This document shows, piece by piece, positions 47,221 to 59,897 of a stretch of DNA of 64,000 nt. Both the position numbers and the translations under genes were made by a program. This stretch comes from Meconema thalassinum (lineage: Eukaryota > Arthropoda > Insecta > Orthoptera > Tettigoniidae), in NCBI GenBank assembly GCA_946902985.2, contig OX336388.2, positions 368,639,387 to 368,703,386 on the forward strand. Direction: 5' to 3'. Below the pieces are notes generated by a model. It was not told the origin of the DNA, searched no databases, and worked only from the letters and a program-made list of their open reading frames with translations. Every line of letters begins with the position of its first letter. Within the stretch, counting starts at the first letter, position 1.

Positions 47221-48155
47221 CTGCGTTCAGCTGGTTTAGTCTGTCTTGATCATTCGAGTCTTCTTTTCCTGAATCTTTTGCAATTTCTCCTGTATCATCA
47301 TATGATGTTTTTCCAATTTCTCCAGCTCATCCAATCATTCTGCTCTAGTGAAATCCTCGTCCTGTCTTCATCATATTCTATGAGCCCAGCAGAGTCATCC
47401 CGACGTTGGTGATCAATATGGACAGTATTCTCCTCTCAACAGCATAGTAAAGTATTTTTTCAATCTTTTTATTTATTGACGCTTTAACTCACATTTTGTA
47501 GGCTAAATTCCGTGAATGGTTTTACAAAACTAGCATCACCTGACTGGTGAGAATAATTGACCATAAAGTCAGTCGATGTTCTAAGTCCTTCGCTGATATT
47601 ACAGTATATATGTTCATTCACCTGAACAAAAACTAAGTCCACTGACTGCTCGTCCAGCGACTAAGTTCTTCGGCGGTCAGAATCACGGCGTAAACACTCG
47701 TACTTGATATATCGTAGATGCGCACATAAGCAAGTGCTCTGATGGAATAAATAATGTCTTGATTCTCTGGCTCCTTATATAGTCCAAGCGGCCTTCCTTC
47801 TAGAAACTTCCATTCCGTATCTCGGCTTCTACTGAACGGATTTTCATGCTTGATAGCTCTAATTTATTCTCATTCAATTGCCAGTAAACTGTACTACTTT
47901 CCTAGGTTCCATTCCTTCTCTTAGAGGAAATTCTAGAAAACTTATTTTCATTACGTAGGCGAGCTCCCACGTCACAGTTCCGCGTCTCTCGCTCCTACGT
48001 TGCATACTTCCCTCAACACTCGGAGTCTCTTAGCGCGCTATTCAAAATATCAGCCGTTCCATCTCTCAAATAAATCAACATCTCTGCTTTATAATAATGA
48101 CGTCAACATGTCACGGACGTGTGAACGATCCGGGTACAATGTGAACCGTACTATT
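47221..48155. other. Unassigned interval, possible promoter on minus strand
   Basis: The only notable signal is a minus-strand CTATATAAGGAGCC (about 47783-47796), a good TATA-box match that could belong to an unrecognised LTR. No paired LTR ends were found. Confidence 0.3.
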
Positions 48156-48230
48156 AAGCACGTTAAAGATCCCCTTCGGGACAACATTCGGCACCCCGGC
48201 GTCTCTAAAAGCCATATCGCGACATACAGC
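48155..48230 (+). repeat. SINE tail fragment
   Basis: GCACGTTAAAGATCCCCTT, GGGACAACATTCGGCACCC and GGCGTCTCTAAAAGCC match a tail segment common in arthropod SINEs. No tRNA-like head precedes it. Just downstream (48255-48300) a plus frame reads CDTSCECGQEQTTC, faintly like the CC-H knuckle at the end of some LINE polymerases. Confidence 0.45.
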
Positions 48231-48309
48231 ATTATGAGTATTACAATAAACACATGTGACACGTCCTGCGAATGTGGACAAGAACAAACCACATGCTTCA
48301 TTGCCCTCT

Positions 48310-48756
48310 GTGCCCTTCATCTTGTACATAGGAAGATCTCCTGTTAGCCACTCCGAGCACCTTGGATGTTGTCCAGTATTGGGCACGTGTTTTATAATTT
48401 GACAGTTTTACCCTTTTATGTACCTGTATATCAACTGTACATGTTGATATACTCGTTTCCGACACGAGAAATAAATAAAAAATTGATTACAAAAATTTAC
48501 AATAAGACTTAAATGTAAACAAAATGTGCATATTGCATTGAATAGTTTTCCTTTGTTTTAAGAATTTAATAATGTGTTTTACAGTGGTTATATTCCTTCA
48601 GAATATCACTTAGACAACTTTTCTGATGGAGGTTGCACAAAATTATTTGTTGATATCTTACTGTACACTGAGATTCAGGAGAATTATACTAGTCAAAATT
48701 TCTCATCAAATACCAATATCAAGCTGAATTCCAAATATACACACATACTAATATAG
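48310..48756. other. Unassigned interval
   Basis: AT-rich sequence without recognised features. Confidence 0.35.
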
Positions 48757-49087
48757 CCAAGCCTCCGTGGCTTAGGCGGCAGCACGCTGGCCTCTCACCG
48801 CTGGGTCCGTGGTTCAAATCCCGGTCACTCCATGTGAGATCTCTGCTGGACAAAACGGAGGCAGACAGGTTTTTCTCCGGGTACTCCGGTTTTCCCTGTC
48901 ACAATTTCATTCCAGCAACACTCTCCACTATCATTTCATTTCATCTGTCATTCATTTAATCATTGCCCCAGACGAGTGCGTCAGGCCTCAGCAGCCGGCA
49001 CAGTTAATATCCTCGCCGCTAGAAGGGTGCTTCATTCATTCCATTCCTGACCCGGTCGGAGACTGGAAGCAGGTTGTGGATTTTTAA
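48757..49087 (+). mobile_element. tRNA-derived SINE, second family (plus strand)
   Basis: The head GCCTCCGTGGCTTAGGCGG (A box TGGCTTAGGCGG) is followed by a B box GTGGTTCAAATCCCGG. The body has GGGTACTCCGGTTTTCCC, CACTCTCCACTATCATTTC and CCTGACCCGGTCGG. It matches the minus-strand copy at 8608-8924 and is more complete at the head. The Z element starts about 10 bp after its end. Confidence 0.85.
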
Positions 49088-49098
49088 TTTTCACTAAT

Positions 49099-51056
49099 AC
49101 AAGCTGACCCGGCAGACGTTGTCCTGCCAATCAAAGAAAGTGTTGTAACTTTGTTTCTTGAAGTGCTTTTGGATACAAAATATTTTTTCAATTACTGTTA
49201 ACTGCCTGTAAACTACCGTGAATTGAATTAACTAATTTAGAAACATTCGTTGCAGCGTGCACAACAACTCTCCTAAGTTTCATCGCAAACGGATAAATGG
49301 CATTTAACGCATACGGGATTTGGTTTAAATGATTCGTGCGCTGTCACTCATTTGTTGAATCTACTCGTGCTCTATCGACTGTGAAATGGATTTACTAAGT
49401 TAGAAAGCATCACGTAAGTGTACACAACAACTCATCAAAGTTTCATCGCAATCGATGAATATTATATGAACGCATACAGGATTTTGTTGGAACGCTTCGC
49501 GCGTCGTCACTCATTACTACACTACACTCATTACTCACTACTCATTACACTCATTACTACTCGTGCGCTACCAAGTTGAACACATTCCCTGGCGTGTACA
49601 CAACAACTCATCAAAGTTTCATCGGAATCGGACGAATGACATATGAACGCATAAGTGATTGGCTTTAAACGATTCGCGTGCCGTCACACATTTGTTGAAT
49701 CTACTCATGCGCTACCTATTGTAAAATAGATTTACTAAGCCAGAAACCTTCCGTAGGGTGTACACAACATCTCACCCAAGTTTCATCGTAATCGGACGAA
49801 TGGTATTTGAACACATACGGGACCTTATTGAAACGCTTCGTGCGTCGTCGCTCATTCGTTGAATCTACTCGTGCGAAACCTCCTGTGAATTGGATTTACT
49901 AAGTTAGAAACCCTCACGTAAGTGTACACAACATCTCACCCAAGTTTCATTGCAATCGGATGAATGGTATTTGAACGCATACGGGACTTTGATTAAAAGT
50001 TCGCGCGTCGTTGCTCATTTGTTGAATCTACTCGTGAGCTACCTATTGTAAAATGGATTTACTAAGTTAGAAACCCTCACATACGTGTACACAACATCTC
50101 ACCCAAGTTTCATCGCTATCGGACGAATTGTATTTGAACGCATACGGGACTTTGTTGAAACGCTTCGCACGTAGCCGCTCATTTGTTGAATCTACTCATG
50201 CGCAACCTCCTGTGAAATGGATTACTAAGTTAGAAGCCTTCACTTAAGTGTACACAACAACTCATCAAAGTTTCATCTCAATCTATGAATGGAATATAAA
50301 CTTATACGGGATTTTGTTGAAACGCTTCGCGCGTCGTCACTCATTTGTTCAATCTAGTCGTGCGCTACCTAATGTGAAATTGATTTACTAAGCCAGAAGC
50401 CTTCCCTGGAGTGTACACAACATCTCACCCAAGTTTCATCGCTATCGGACGAATGGTATTTGAACGCATACGGGACCTTTTTGAAACCCTTCGCGCGTCG
50501 TCGCTCATTTGTTGAATCTATTCGTGCGCTATCTGTTGTAAAATGGATTTACTAAGCCAAACACCTTCCCTGGAGCTCACTCAACATATCACCCAAGTTT
50601 CATGGCAATGGGATGAATGGTATATGAACGCATACGGGACTTTGAAACGCTCTAACGTGCAGAGACAAACAGTAGAATTCGACTTCACTGCCACCTTTGG
50701 TATAAAACACAACTTTCCGCCACGGGCGGAGTGTATGTCATGGCAGTAGTTGCACAGGTTGCGACCAGGTGGCTCTAACGTGCCGAGACAAACCATCCAA
50801 AGACATCAGCTTTCACGAAGGTCAAGGCTAGTGGTTTCCATGACGACTGTTTTTGACTGTATATTGTGGTTCTAAAATTGTGTGTAAATTGTGGTTCTAA
50901 AATTGTGTTCATTCCACCTACCGAGTCAGATTGTGAATCTAAACCATACATGGACCCACCCTAATATACATACCAAATTCCATCAAAATCGGTTCAGTCG
51001 TTTAGGAGGAGTTCAGTCACATACACACGTGTCGAAGAATTATATATATAAAGATA
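49099..51056 (+). mobile_element. Tandem-repeat element Z (163-bp period)
   Basis: It begins AAGCTGACCCGGCAGACG and ends AATTATATATATAAAGATA. The core is about eight units with a period near 163 bp, each with CTCATTTGTTGAATCTACTCG, GGATTTACTAAG, TGTACACAACA and AGTTTCATCGCAATCGG, then GAACGCATACGGGA. The last part contains CATACCAAATTCCATC, AAAATCGGTTCAGTCG and TTTAGGAGGAGTTCAGTCAC. Both ends and the AT-rich terminus are widely seen in arthropod repeats. The anatomy is compatible with Helentron-related elements, but I cannot prove it. Confidence 0.65.
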
Positions 51057-51152
51057 GCCATCAAAATAACCCAGGTAATCAGACAAGATCCCTATCACAC
51101 ACCCAAATACACGGGACTGAGTGATCACAATGTCCAAGACCCTCAAATGAAA
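51057..51152 (+). repeat. SINE tail fragment
   Basis: GTAATCAGACAAGATCC, CACACACCCAAATACACGGG and ATGTCCAAGACCC match the tails near 40130, 47120 and 61870. No head is attached. Confidence 0.5.
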
Positions 51153-51154
51153 CA

Positions 51155-51350
51155 AAGGGGCGTGGTGGCTCAGCGGTCAAGCTGTCAGCGTCAAACCAAT
51201 GCGGAACGGGTTCGATTCCCGGTCAATGGATGTGATATTTTAAAATTGAAATGCCATGTCCTGTGGTTCGGATTCCACGTAAAAGGAGGTACCGTGGCTC
51301 GCGAGATTAACGGTCATGTTAAACTACAATTTTCCTTCCTTTCAAATTAA
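51155..51350 (+). mobile_element. tRNA-derived SINE
   Basis: The head GGCGTGGTGGCTCAGCGG includes an A box (TGGCTCAGCGG); a B box GGGTTCGATTCCCGG follows at about 51208. The body contains GTGGTTCGGATTCCACG and GGAGGTACCGTGGCTCG. It ends near AAACAACAACGG. Confidence 0.7.
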
Positions 51351-51498
51351 ACAACAACGGCATACATTATTGGGAGGTTTCTACCCTAGGCCTGAACTGA
51401 GTATTATTTTCAAGCTTACAACCTCCTCTAGCTTACGTTTTACATCACATGCATCTTCTTGCTTCTATTGTTTAAATATCATATCCGATAATCCCCTT

Positions 51499-51858
51499 AT
51501 AGCCCAGTCAAATTAGAATTTTTCGAGGAATGTATTTCCAGAAAGCTAGAAATCGTTTTAATACCTTCGTTTGGTCTTAAAGGCGTGTAATCCGAGTTTG
51601 CACCTTCCCAGGAGGTGTGCATAACTTTTGGGACCCACATAACCTCAAATGGTTTCCTCTTTTTTCAGTTATTTGCTTGTAGTTCGAGAACGGTTCGTCG
51701 GACGGAAAATATCAATCCGTTCAATATTAAAGAAGGTTACATTCTGCGTCGAATGAACATCTAATACTTGAAATTTGGTTCATTGGTACAGTCATAATCA
51801 AAAGTTCAAAACTGGGAAAATTTCACATTTAGGTGCAAACTTACATTTTGTGACTTTG
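51499..51858 (+). repeat. Left TIR of the Academ-like element
   Basis: It pairs with the reverse complement of 54887-55232. Shared blocks include CCAGTCAAATTAGA, TACCTTCGTTTGGTC, TGTGCATAACTTTTGGGACC and TCAAAACTGGGAAAATTTC-like sequence. Confidence 0.85.
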
Positions 51859-52347
51859 AAACAGATTCTCCTGTTGAAACACCCATATAATAAAGGTTGT
51901 AGAGTTTTAGAGAATAAAATTTCACGTTATATAGACAATTTTGATAAGTCCTTTTAATTTCAAATGACCAGTTAACTAATTCAATCACTACTATAATAAT
52001 ATTTAATTCAATTCCCAAAATAACGACTCTTTCCGAAAAAGAGGAATGTTCATTTTATGACATAATGATGTAAGTACGAAAAATAAATCTACCTACTCTG
52101 ATCACTGCTAAGAACATTTCAATCCAAATGTCTAAGGTATACGCAAATCAGAAAACTTGTTATATAAATGTACACACTCTGAGTAGTGATTCGGAGTAGT
52201 ACAAATGAAAAACTTTTTAATTACAGCAAAGTTGTATATTGGCATTCTCTAATTAGTAAACATTATTAATATTAATTAATAAAGTAATAGGAACATTTAA
52301 AATTGACATTAAATTGATAAAATATGAATAGAAACATGTTATAGAAA

Positions 52348-54535
52348 TCAATAGTCATGCAGCATAAAATAAGGCATAATTCTTGCTCGCATTTTCTTAG
52401 ATGTCGATGGCCCTTCATCTACAAAGCTCTCAAGCTGGGATGGCATGTCGAGCCCCTGTTCATCGAGATCATCTGCAAAGGGACTGTCCTCACCTATTAC
52501 TGCTTCTGCGGCGATCGGCATGTGAAACACACTCATCCTCGAATGGTGCTGAATTCGAGCAGGACTGGCCGTGGCAGTTGAGGCAAATTGTTGAACATTT
52601 CATACCAACTTTCCGGCAGCTGCAACTACATCCGCCGGACACTGTGTTGAGGATTTCCTTGAGCTGGATCCTTGGTGTTCATGATGGGGAGCAGGCCATG
52701 GTCCGTACTCTTCCAACCCCAGCTGAGAGGATCTTTCGGTCTATCATACCTGCCCTGGATTTGCTGGTAGACACGCAGAATGTGTTGGGTGGCGGCTGCG
52801 TTTGTAGGTGGTAGAGAGGCCAGATTGAAAGTTGGCTTTACGAGGGATTTTGAGAATATCTCGTGGCGGATTCGGTCCAAGGAGGTCTCATTGGCCTTAG
52901 ATGAATATAGGAATAGATGACCTGCTGAAATGAGGTCCTCAGGATCAACATCTGCATGGTGGAAAACCTTGACAGCCTCCTGTAAAGCCGTATTGTTTTC
53001 AAGGAGTTTGACAAACTTCCTTCCCTTGGCGATAGAATGCAGAGGTTTTATCACACCCACTGATTGCATGTAGGAACAGAAGTTTCTGCTTGACAGCAGA
53101 CGGGAAGTTGAAGTACCTCGGAGAGTAGAACGTGTTCTGAGAGGTCCCGTTTCCAGGTTTCATGACGTAAATGTTTGAATTTGGTGCTTTGGCGGTTTAT
53201 AGGATCAATAGATCGGTGTCCTCCCCGTTTATTATGACCGTCGCCAAGTTCTCCACCGCTTGAGTGGCGGTATTGATGATGAGAGTGTCTGCATCCTCAA
53301 GAGCTTGCCTCACTTCAAACCCCTGCTGTACTAATTTCTCACGCAGCATGGAGATAAACCGTTCTTTGTTGCTGTCGTTGGACAAAAATTGTTCTTTCGG
53401 CATGGTTGCAGTCATCGTTTCAGGGAACACTACGTTAGAAGAAGATTGCTTGCTTTTACGGCGAGGACGCTCAGCTGATTTTGTACTCTTTACTGATGCA
53501 TCATCAGGGTAACCATCGAAAACGATAAATGTACTGGCAGGGTTGTAGTATTACTTAACGTTGTCAACATATTAGGAGAGAATTGTTGAAAATGTTTGCT
53601 TGGATTCACAAACCACTCGATATAGATGGAACCCCCCATCAATTACAATGGTACTTCCTGCAAGAGCTGGTAGATCATCAACTGGTGAAAATAGATTGAA
53701 GAACACAGATTTATTTGTTTTCCGCATTCCTGTTTCATCAAAGATAGAAAGGGGATAAGGAGCTAACTCAAATAAATAATAATGTTTGAACTGTTCCTCA
53801 GATATTTAAGAAGTGTTATGCGTCGGAAAAGTGTATCTGGGTTTACTAGTATATCTTCGCCGTGAATCCTGACTTCCCTGATGAACGCTTTAAGAGGAAC
53901 CATTGGTTTTTTTTTTCGTTGAAACTCGACATTATTGAAGTCGTTGCCAATAATCTTAACAATACAATGAATCCCTTTTTCGAACGCCTCATGGCAGTCA
54001 ATTTTTACATTTTTACTCCTGTGCTAATGGACATCACAAATTGTCCTGTTGGGGTGGGATAGTGAGATGAACACCAGTCAAGAAGGATCGCAACGTCTGC
54101 ATCGTCCCTCTGTACCCTTGAAAACCAAGCGTCGACGTGCTGCTCTGAAGTACCATACGTCAAGCCACAAACGTCTTCCACTTGTACCGCAATTTCCATG
54201 ATGATGGTACAGTAGGTATTGTGGCAACCAAAGTCACCAGAGTACTGTCCGTTATGCCTCGTCCATCAGTCAGCCCACCATGGACTTTCAGAGACCTCAT
54301 TACCACTTGCCCAATCGTCTGATCAGTGAATACCCCAGACCAAAACTTGTCAGACCTTCTGATGAAAAATCAGCCGTTTCGTACGTTTTGGTGGCGTAGG
54401 TATAACAACATTGTATGAAACAGCTGATTTTATTTTCACGATTTCAGAGTTCAATCTGTCTGTTAGGTAGTCAGCCCGAAGGTTGGTTGGATCCTCAAAA
54501 AGCACCACCGTTAGGTTATGTGGGTAGATACCCAC
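52348..54535 (-). pseudogene. XPG-type nuclease / Academ-like transposase pseudogene
   Basis: On the minus strand the gene is broken into frames. Reading 5' to 3': YPHNLTVVLFEDP (about 54525); TIGQVVMRSLKVHGGLTDGR (about 54300); TSEQHVDAWFSRVQRDDAD (54140s); then MTATMPKEQFLSNDSNKERF, DADTLI and GEDTDLLIL (53430-53197). After a stop and frame change come VMKPGNG and FLHAISGCDKTSAFYRQGK (53050s). Later ILRVYQQIQGRYDRP and WGWKSTDHGLLPIM are seen (52700s). The acidic DADT and GEDTDLL motifs plus GCD-(T/K)TS are the signature of PIN/XPG-like nucleases in a repetitive protein family of many arthropods. A Cys-rich end expected in that family was not seen. Multiple frameshifts and stops rule out function. 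Confidence 0.6.
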
Positions 54536-54539
54536 AAAA

Positions 54540-54860
54540 ACCCAAGGCTTTGTATTGAGGCGTACTAGGCAAGAAGAGGAGTGAGGTAGTTTGCCATTGC
54601 TTTCCTCACTGAGTCAGTACAGCAGTACTAACCCTATGAGTAGAGCCTTTCACGGCATCCACAGGCACTGACTGTGCCCTGAATGTCATTACTAAGCACC
54701 ACCCATACCTCAGTAGCTTCCATATAATCACAGCCATGAGTGAGACTGAGACATCGGTGAAAAGCCACCTTTTACTCTAGCCTGTGCCAACAGACAAATG
54801 CAAATGTACTGCATTCATCAAGAGATGGCACACAGGCCTCAGAGTTCAATAGGAGAACCT
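54540..54860. repeat. Dispersed repeat inside the Academ-like element
   Basis: The segment has GTGAGGTAGTTTGCCATTGC, CTTTCCTCACTGAGTCAG and GACTGTGCCCTGAATG, a texture and wording typical of an arthropod SINE. It lies between the nuclease pseudogene and the right TIR, where similarity to the gene family stops. Boundaries and strand are uncertain. Confidence 0.4.
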
Positions 54861-54886
54861 ATTCCGAAGATACGTATGTGGTCTTG

Positions 54887-55232
54887 GAAAGTCGCAAAAT
54901 GTAAGTTAGCATCTAAATGAGAAATTTTCCCACTTTTGATTATGACTATACCAATGAACCAAATTTCAAGTTTTAATGTTCATTTGACGCAGAATTTAAT
55001 CTTCTTTAATATTGAACTGATTAATATTTTCCGTCCGACGTTTCAAACTACGAGGAAAAAACTGAAAAAAGAAGAAAATGTTTGAGGTTATGTGGGTCCC
55101 AAAAGTTATGCACACCTCCTGGGATGGTGCAAACTCGGATTACACTCATTTAGGACCAAACGAAGGTATTTTCAGCTTTCTGGAAATTAATTCCTTAAAA
55201 CACTTTTTTTAAATCTAATTTGACTGGCCTAT
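54887..55232 (-). repeat. Right TIR of the Academ-like element
   Basis: Reverse-complement partner of 51499-51858 along nearly its full length, with scattered mismatches and small indels. Confidence 0.85.
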
Positions 55233-55353
55233 GATAATATTATTTCATCTATGTACTTTCATCCATTTCCTGTTAAAACATTTATATTTTTGGACTTCCA
55301 TTAATCACCAGATTATTCCCAACATATTATTAGCCTATTTTCATTTTATGGAA

Positions 55354-57169
55354 AACAAGATGTTCAGTAAAGAACATATAGCCTACTTTCTCCTAAATGC
55401 ATGGGTATTGTTATAACTCTTTGTCCTTTTCAAGGAGTATAATTGAATGTTGGTTGTAGTAGCTTGTTGAAATACAACGTGCTATAGGGATATTAAACAT
55501 GAATATAAGGTGCCCTTTGCTAGTGCTACCTCTGTAAAAAAAAATCATTCACCGTGTTTGAATTGATCTGGGGAATGGATTTGCACACATACATGGCCGC
55601 TATTTGCAAACTATTGGGCTGATGACTTTGTAGTCAGTCATAAGATGCTTTCCACAAAAAGGCATGTTGTTGCAAAATCCGGTAGAGATCAAATTATTAG
55701 GATGGTCGAAATTTGATTTAAGCTTTTAACATTTCGGTGGCCGTCATTCCGTTTCCGTCAAGATGGCGGCGATATAAAACATGACACTGAGGTGCCTTTT
55801 GCTAGTGCTACCTCTGTACCAAATTTCGTTCAATTCGGTTTCACCGTGTTTGAATTGATAGGGGGAATCGATTTGCACACATACTTGGCCACCATATGCA
55901 AACTATTGGGCTGATGATCTAGCAGTTTGGTCAGAATATGCTTCCCACATAAAGATTTGTTGTTGCAAAATTTGGTAGAGACTAGATTATTAGGTTGGTC
56001 GTAATTACATTTTAGCCTTTAACATTTGGGTGGCCACGATTACGTTTCCGTCAAGATGGCGGTGATATAAAACATGACACTGAGGTGGCCTTTTCTAGTG
56101 CTACCTCTGTACCAAATTTCGTTCCATTCGGTTTCACCGTGTTCGAATTAATATGGGGAATCTATTTTCACACAAAGATGGCCGCCATCCGCAAAATATT
56201 AGGCTAATGACATATTAGTTTGGTCAAAGGATGCTCCCTCCATAATAGTATGTTGATGCAAAATTTGGTAGAGATCGGATGATTAGGTTAATCGTAATTT
56301 GATTTAAGCTTTGAATATTTGTGTGGCCGCCATTACGTTTCCGTCAAGATGGCGGCGATATAAAACATGACACTGGGGTGCCTTTCTACCAAATTTCATT
56401 CCATTCGGTTTCACCGTGTTCGAATTAATAGGGGTAATCGATTTTGACACAAAGATGGCCACCATCCGCAAACTATTAGGCTAATGACCTATTAGATTTG
56501 TCAAAGGATGCTCCCTCCATAAAGGTATGTTGTTGAAAAATTTGGTAGAGATCGGATGATTAGGTTAGTCGTAATTTGATTTAAGCTTTGAACATTTGTG
56601 TGGCCGCCATTACGTTTCCGTCAAGATGGCGGCGATATAAAACATGACACTGGGGTGCCCTTTGCTAGTACTACCTCTGTACCAAATTTCGTTCCATTCG
56701 GTTTCACCGTGTTCGAATTAATAGGGGCAATCGATTTTCACACAAAGATGGCCGCCATCCGCAAACTATTAGGCTGATGACCTATTAGTTTGGTCAAACG
56801 ATGCAGCCCCCATAAATGTATGTTGTTGCAAAATTTGGTAGAGATCGGATGATTAGGTTAGTCGTAATTTGATTTAAGCTTTGAACATTTGTGTGGCCGC
56901 CATTACGTTTCCGTCAAGATGGCGGCGATATAAAACATGACACTGAGGTGTCCTTTCCTAGTGCTACCTTTGTACCAAATTTCGTTGAATTTGCGCTCAC
57001 CGTGTTCGAATTGATAGGGGGGGGACAGACATTCAGAGTACACACACACACACACACACACACAGACTCACACACATACACACACACAAGAAGACACACA
57101 TTTTTTCGCCCTGTAGTGATCTCATAAGTCTACTTTCATTTTTTGCAAAAATCGAAAGTAGGCTAAAAA
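55354..57169 (+). mobile_element. Repeat-built element, family X, copy 2
   Basis: Same start as copy 1 (AACAAGATGTTC), nearly identical over its first 140 bp. It then has about five tandem units of 285-292 bp, each with CGTTTCCGTCAAGATGGCGG, followed by a (CA)n tract (57043-57090), GATCTCATAAG and a terminal hairpin CTACTTTC...GAAAGTAG then GCTAAAA. Its hairpin end abuts the hairpin end of Y copy 1, so the two form an inverted pair. Confidence 0.65.
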
Positions 57170-58254
57170 GGCCTTATGAGATTACCTTTTGTCCGTGTGT
57201 GTGATTCGTATGCATGTCCCCCCTAATAACTTCTAAACGGCTGAAGAGATTTCAATTAAACTCGGTAAGATCATAGCAGCTTTCTGGCCAACCCCGACCG
57301 TGCCCTTCAAATTTTATTGTGTCTCACGAATCCAACATGGCGGCTGGGCGAACTATTTCACCAGCATTCAGTATCTCCGAAACTGTTACAGATATCACCC
57401 TGAAATTTTGTAAAGTGATAAAGGGCACTAACAGAAGTTCGTCTATGAGACATTCAAAAACCTGGTAACTACAAAACCAACATGGCTGCCAAGCGAAGTT
57501 GAGACTTTTAAATATACTTTTCTCGCGATTTAACCATCCAAACAGCAAATGTTTATACACATTTTAAAATTAAGTTTTTATTTCTTGTGTCGTAATCATG
57601 CGATCGAAGTGAAAATTTGAATAATGAAGCTACGCAATATTTTTCCCTTAATGGTTCATAACTCTATGGCCTATACATATAACAATCCAAAATGGTGAGC
57701 ATCCGAAATATTTAGACGGTTCTCAATATCTACGGATCTTTTACAGCAATCAAACGGAATAGTTTTATGTCCATACAGTCTATGAACATAAGTTCACCTA
57801 TACGACTTTCAGTAACCTGGTGATCACAAACCCAACACGGCAGCGACGCGAAGTATGAATATTTAAATGGAAGTTTCTCGCGATTTAACCATCCAAGTGC
57901 AGTGTAACTTCGCACGTTAAATGCTTATACAAATGTTAACCCACTGGCATCTAATTTAATTAAATTGTTTTCATAACCACAAAATGGCAGCTGTGAGAAA
58001 TTTTAAAATCTCGTTTTTACTTCTTGTGTCCTAATCATGCGATTGAAGTTTGAATACCTCACGTACACAATAATCTTCATGTAATAGTACATAAATAAAA
58101 ATCCAAACTGGCGACCATCTGAAATATTTAGATGGTTCTCAATATCTACGAATCTATCGCAACAATCAAACTGAAATTTTGTATGTTGGTAGAGGTAATT
58201 AACATGAGGATATATGAAAATAGGCTATTTAGTTCTTCACGGAACTACTAGTTT
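57170..58254 (-). mobile_element. Repeat-built element, family Y, copy 1
   Basis: From the hairpin-side GGCCTTATGAGATTACC through TCTAAACGGCTG and units with AACATGGCGGC to the terminus GTTCTTCACGGAAC, TACTAGTT. It is shorter than the other Y copies because an internal unit is missing near 57550. Confidence 0.65.
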
Positions 58255-58358
58255 TACTTTTAATCCGTCTGCGTTTACTTATGTACTTACTTCACAAAAT
58301 TGTATTAATGCTCTTCTAATCAGCTATTTATACGTTTTTAGCCTATTTTCAATTTTGA

Positions 58359-59806
58359 AACAAGTAGTTCCGTGAAGAACTATACAGCCTATTTTCATAT
58401 ATCCTACTTATGTTAATTGCCACTATCAACATACACAATTTCTGTTTGATTGCTGTAATAGATTCGTAGATATTAAGAACCGACTAAATATTTCGGATGG
58501 TGGCCATGTTGGATTTTATATAAGTAGGCCCTAGAGTTATGTACTGTTACATGCAGATTATTGTGAACTTGTAGTATTCAAGCTTCAATCGCATAATTAG
58601 GACACAAGAAAAAACAAGGAGATTTTAAAAATTTTCACAGCTGCCATCTTGAGGTTATGGAAACAACTGAAATAAATTAAATGCCAGTGGATTAACATTC
58701 GTATAAGGATTTACTGTACCAAGTTTCACTGCACTCGGATGGTTAAATTGCGAGAAACGTCCATGTGAATATTTATAATTCGCGTCACCGCCATGTTGGA
58801 TTTGTGATCACCAGGTTATTTAAAGTCCTATAGGTGAACTTAAGTTCATAGGGCCTATGAACATTAAAAAGTGCAGTTTGATTGCTAAAATAGATTCGTA
58901 GATATTCAGTATCGTCTAAATATTTCGGATGGTCGCCATGTTGGATTGTTAAATGTGTAGGCCATAGAGTCATGTAGCATTAAAGGAAAATTATTGCGTA
59001 GGTTCATTATTCAAACTTTCACTTCGATCGCATGACTACATCACAAGAAATAAAAATTTAATTTTAAAATTCGCACTGCCGCCATCTTGAGGTTATGTAA
59101 ACAATTGAACTAAATTAGATACCAGTGGATTACAATGCGTATAAATATTTCCTGTACCAGGTTTCAGTGCGCTTGGAACATTAAATCGCGAGAAAGGTCT
59201 ATTTAAAATTTTCAAATTCGCTTGGCCGCCATGTTCGTTTTGTAGTTAACCGGTTTTTGAAAGTCTTATAGATGGACGTCCAGTAGTGCCCTTTATCTTC
59301 GTACAAAATTTTAGGGAGATACCGCTAATAGTTTCAGAGATATAGAATACCGGTGAAATATTTCGCACATCCGCCATCTTGTGATTATGTAAACAATTGA
59401 ACGAAGTTAGATGTCGGTGCATTACAATGTATATAAACATATACTGTACCAAGTTTCATTGCGTTTGGTTGGTCAAATCACGAGAAACGTCTATTTAAAA
59501 GTCGCAAATTCGCTTGGCCTCCATGTTGGTTTTGTAGTTACCAGGTTTTCAAAAGTCAAATAAGTGAACTTATAGTAGTTCCCTCTATCACCATAGAAAA
59601 TGTCAGGGTAATATCGGTAATAGTTTCTGAGATATTGAATGCTGGTGAAATATTTCGCACAGCCGCCATGTTGGATTGGTGAGACGTAACAAAATTTGAA
59701 GGGCACGGTCGAGGTCGCCGGGAATAGTGCTATGAACTTTCCGAGTTTCATTGAAATCGCTCCTGTCGTTTAGATTTTATTAGGGGGGGGGGACACACAC
59801 ACGAAT

Positions 59807-59840
<34 letters not shown>

Positions 59841-59897
59841 CACACGGACAAAAGGTGATCTCATAAGCCTATTTTTTCAAAATTGAAAATAGGCTAA
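58359..59897 (+). mobile_element. Repeat-built element, family Y, copy 2
   Basis: It starts AACAAGTAGTTCCGTG and ends with (CA)n, GGTGATCTCATAAG and the hairpin AGCCTATTTTTTC-AAAATT-GAAAATAGGCT. It follows directly after a half hairpin (TAGCCTATTTTCAATTTTG, 58338-58357). It is the left arm of the 3-kb inverted repeat. Confidence 0.7.

Larger units (their letters stand above)
51499..55232 (-). mobile_element. Academ-like (XPG-nuclease) DNA transposon with long TIRs
   Basis: The element is bounded by inverted repeats of about 350 bp that start ATAG-CCAGTCAAATTAGA at both ends. It encloses a decayed minus-strand gene with XPG-nuclease-like motifs. That combination fits the Academ superfamily, whose members can encode an XPG-type nuclease. 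No clean target-site duplication is visible: GATAAT occurs near both ends but not at matching distances. A repeat at about 54540-54860 appears to be a later insertion. Confidence 0.6.
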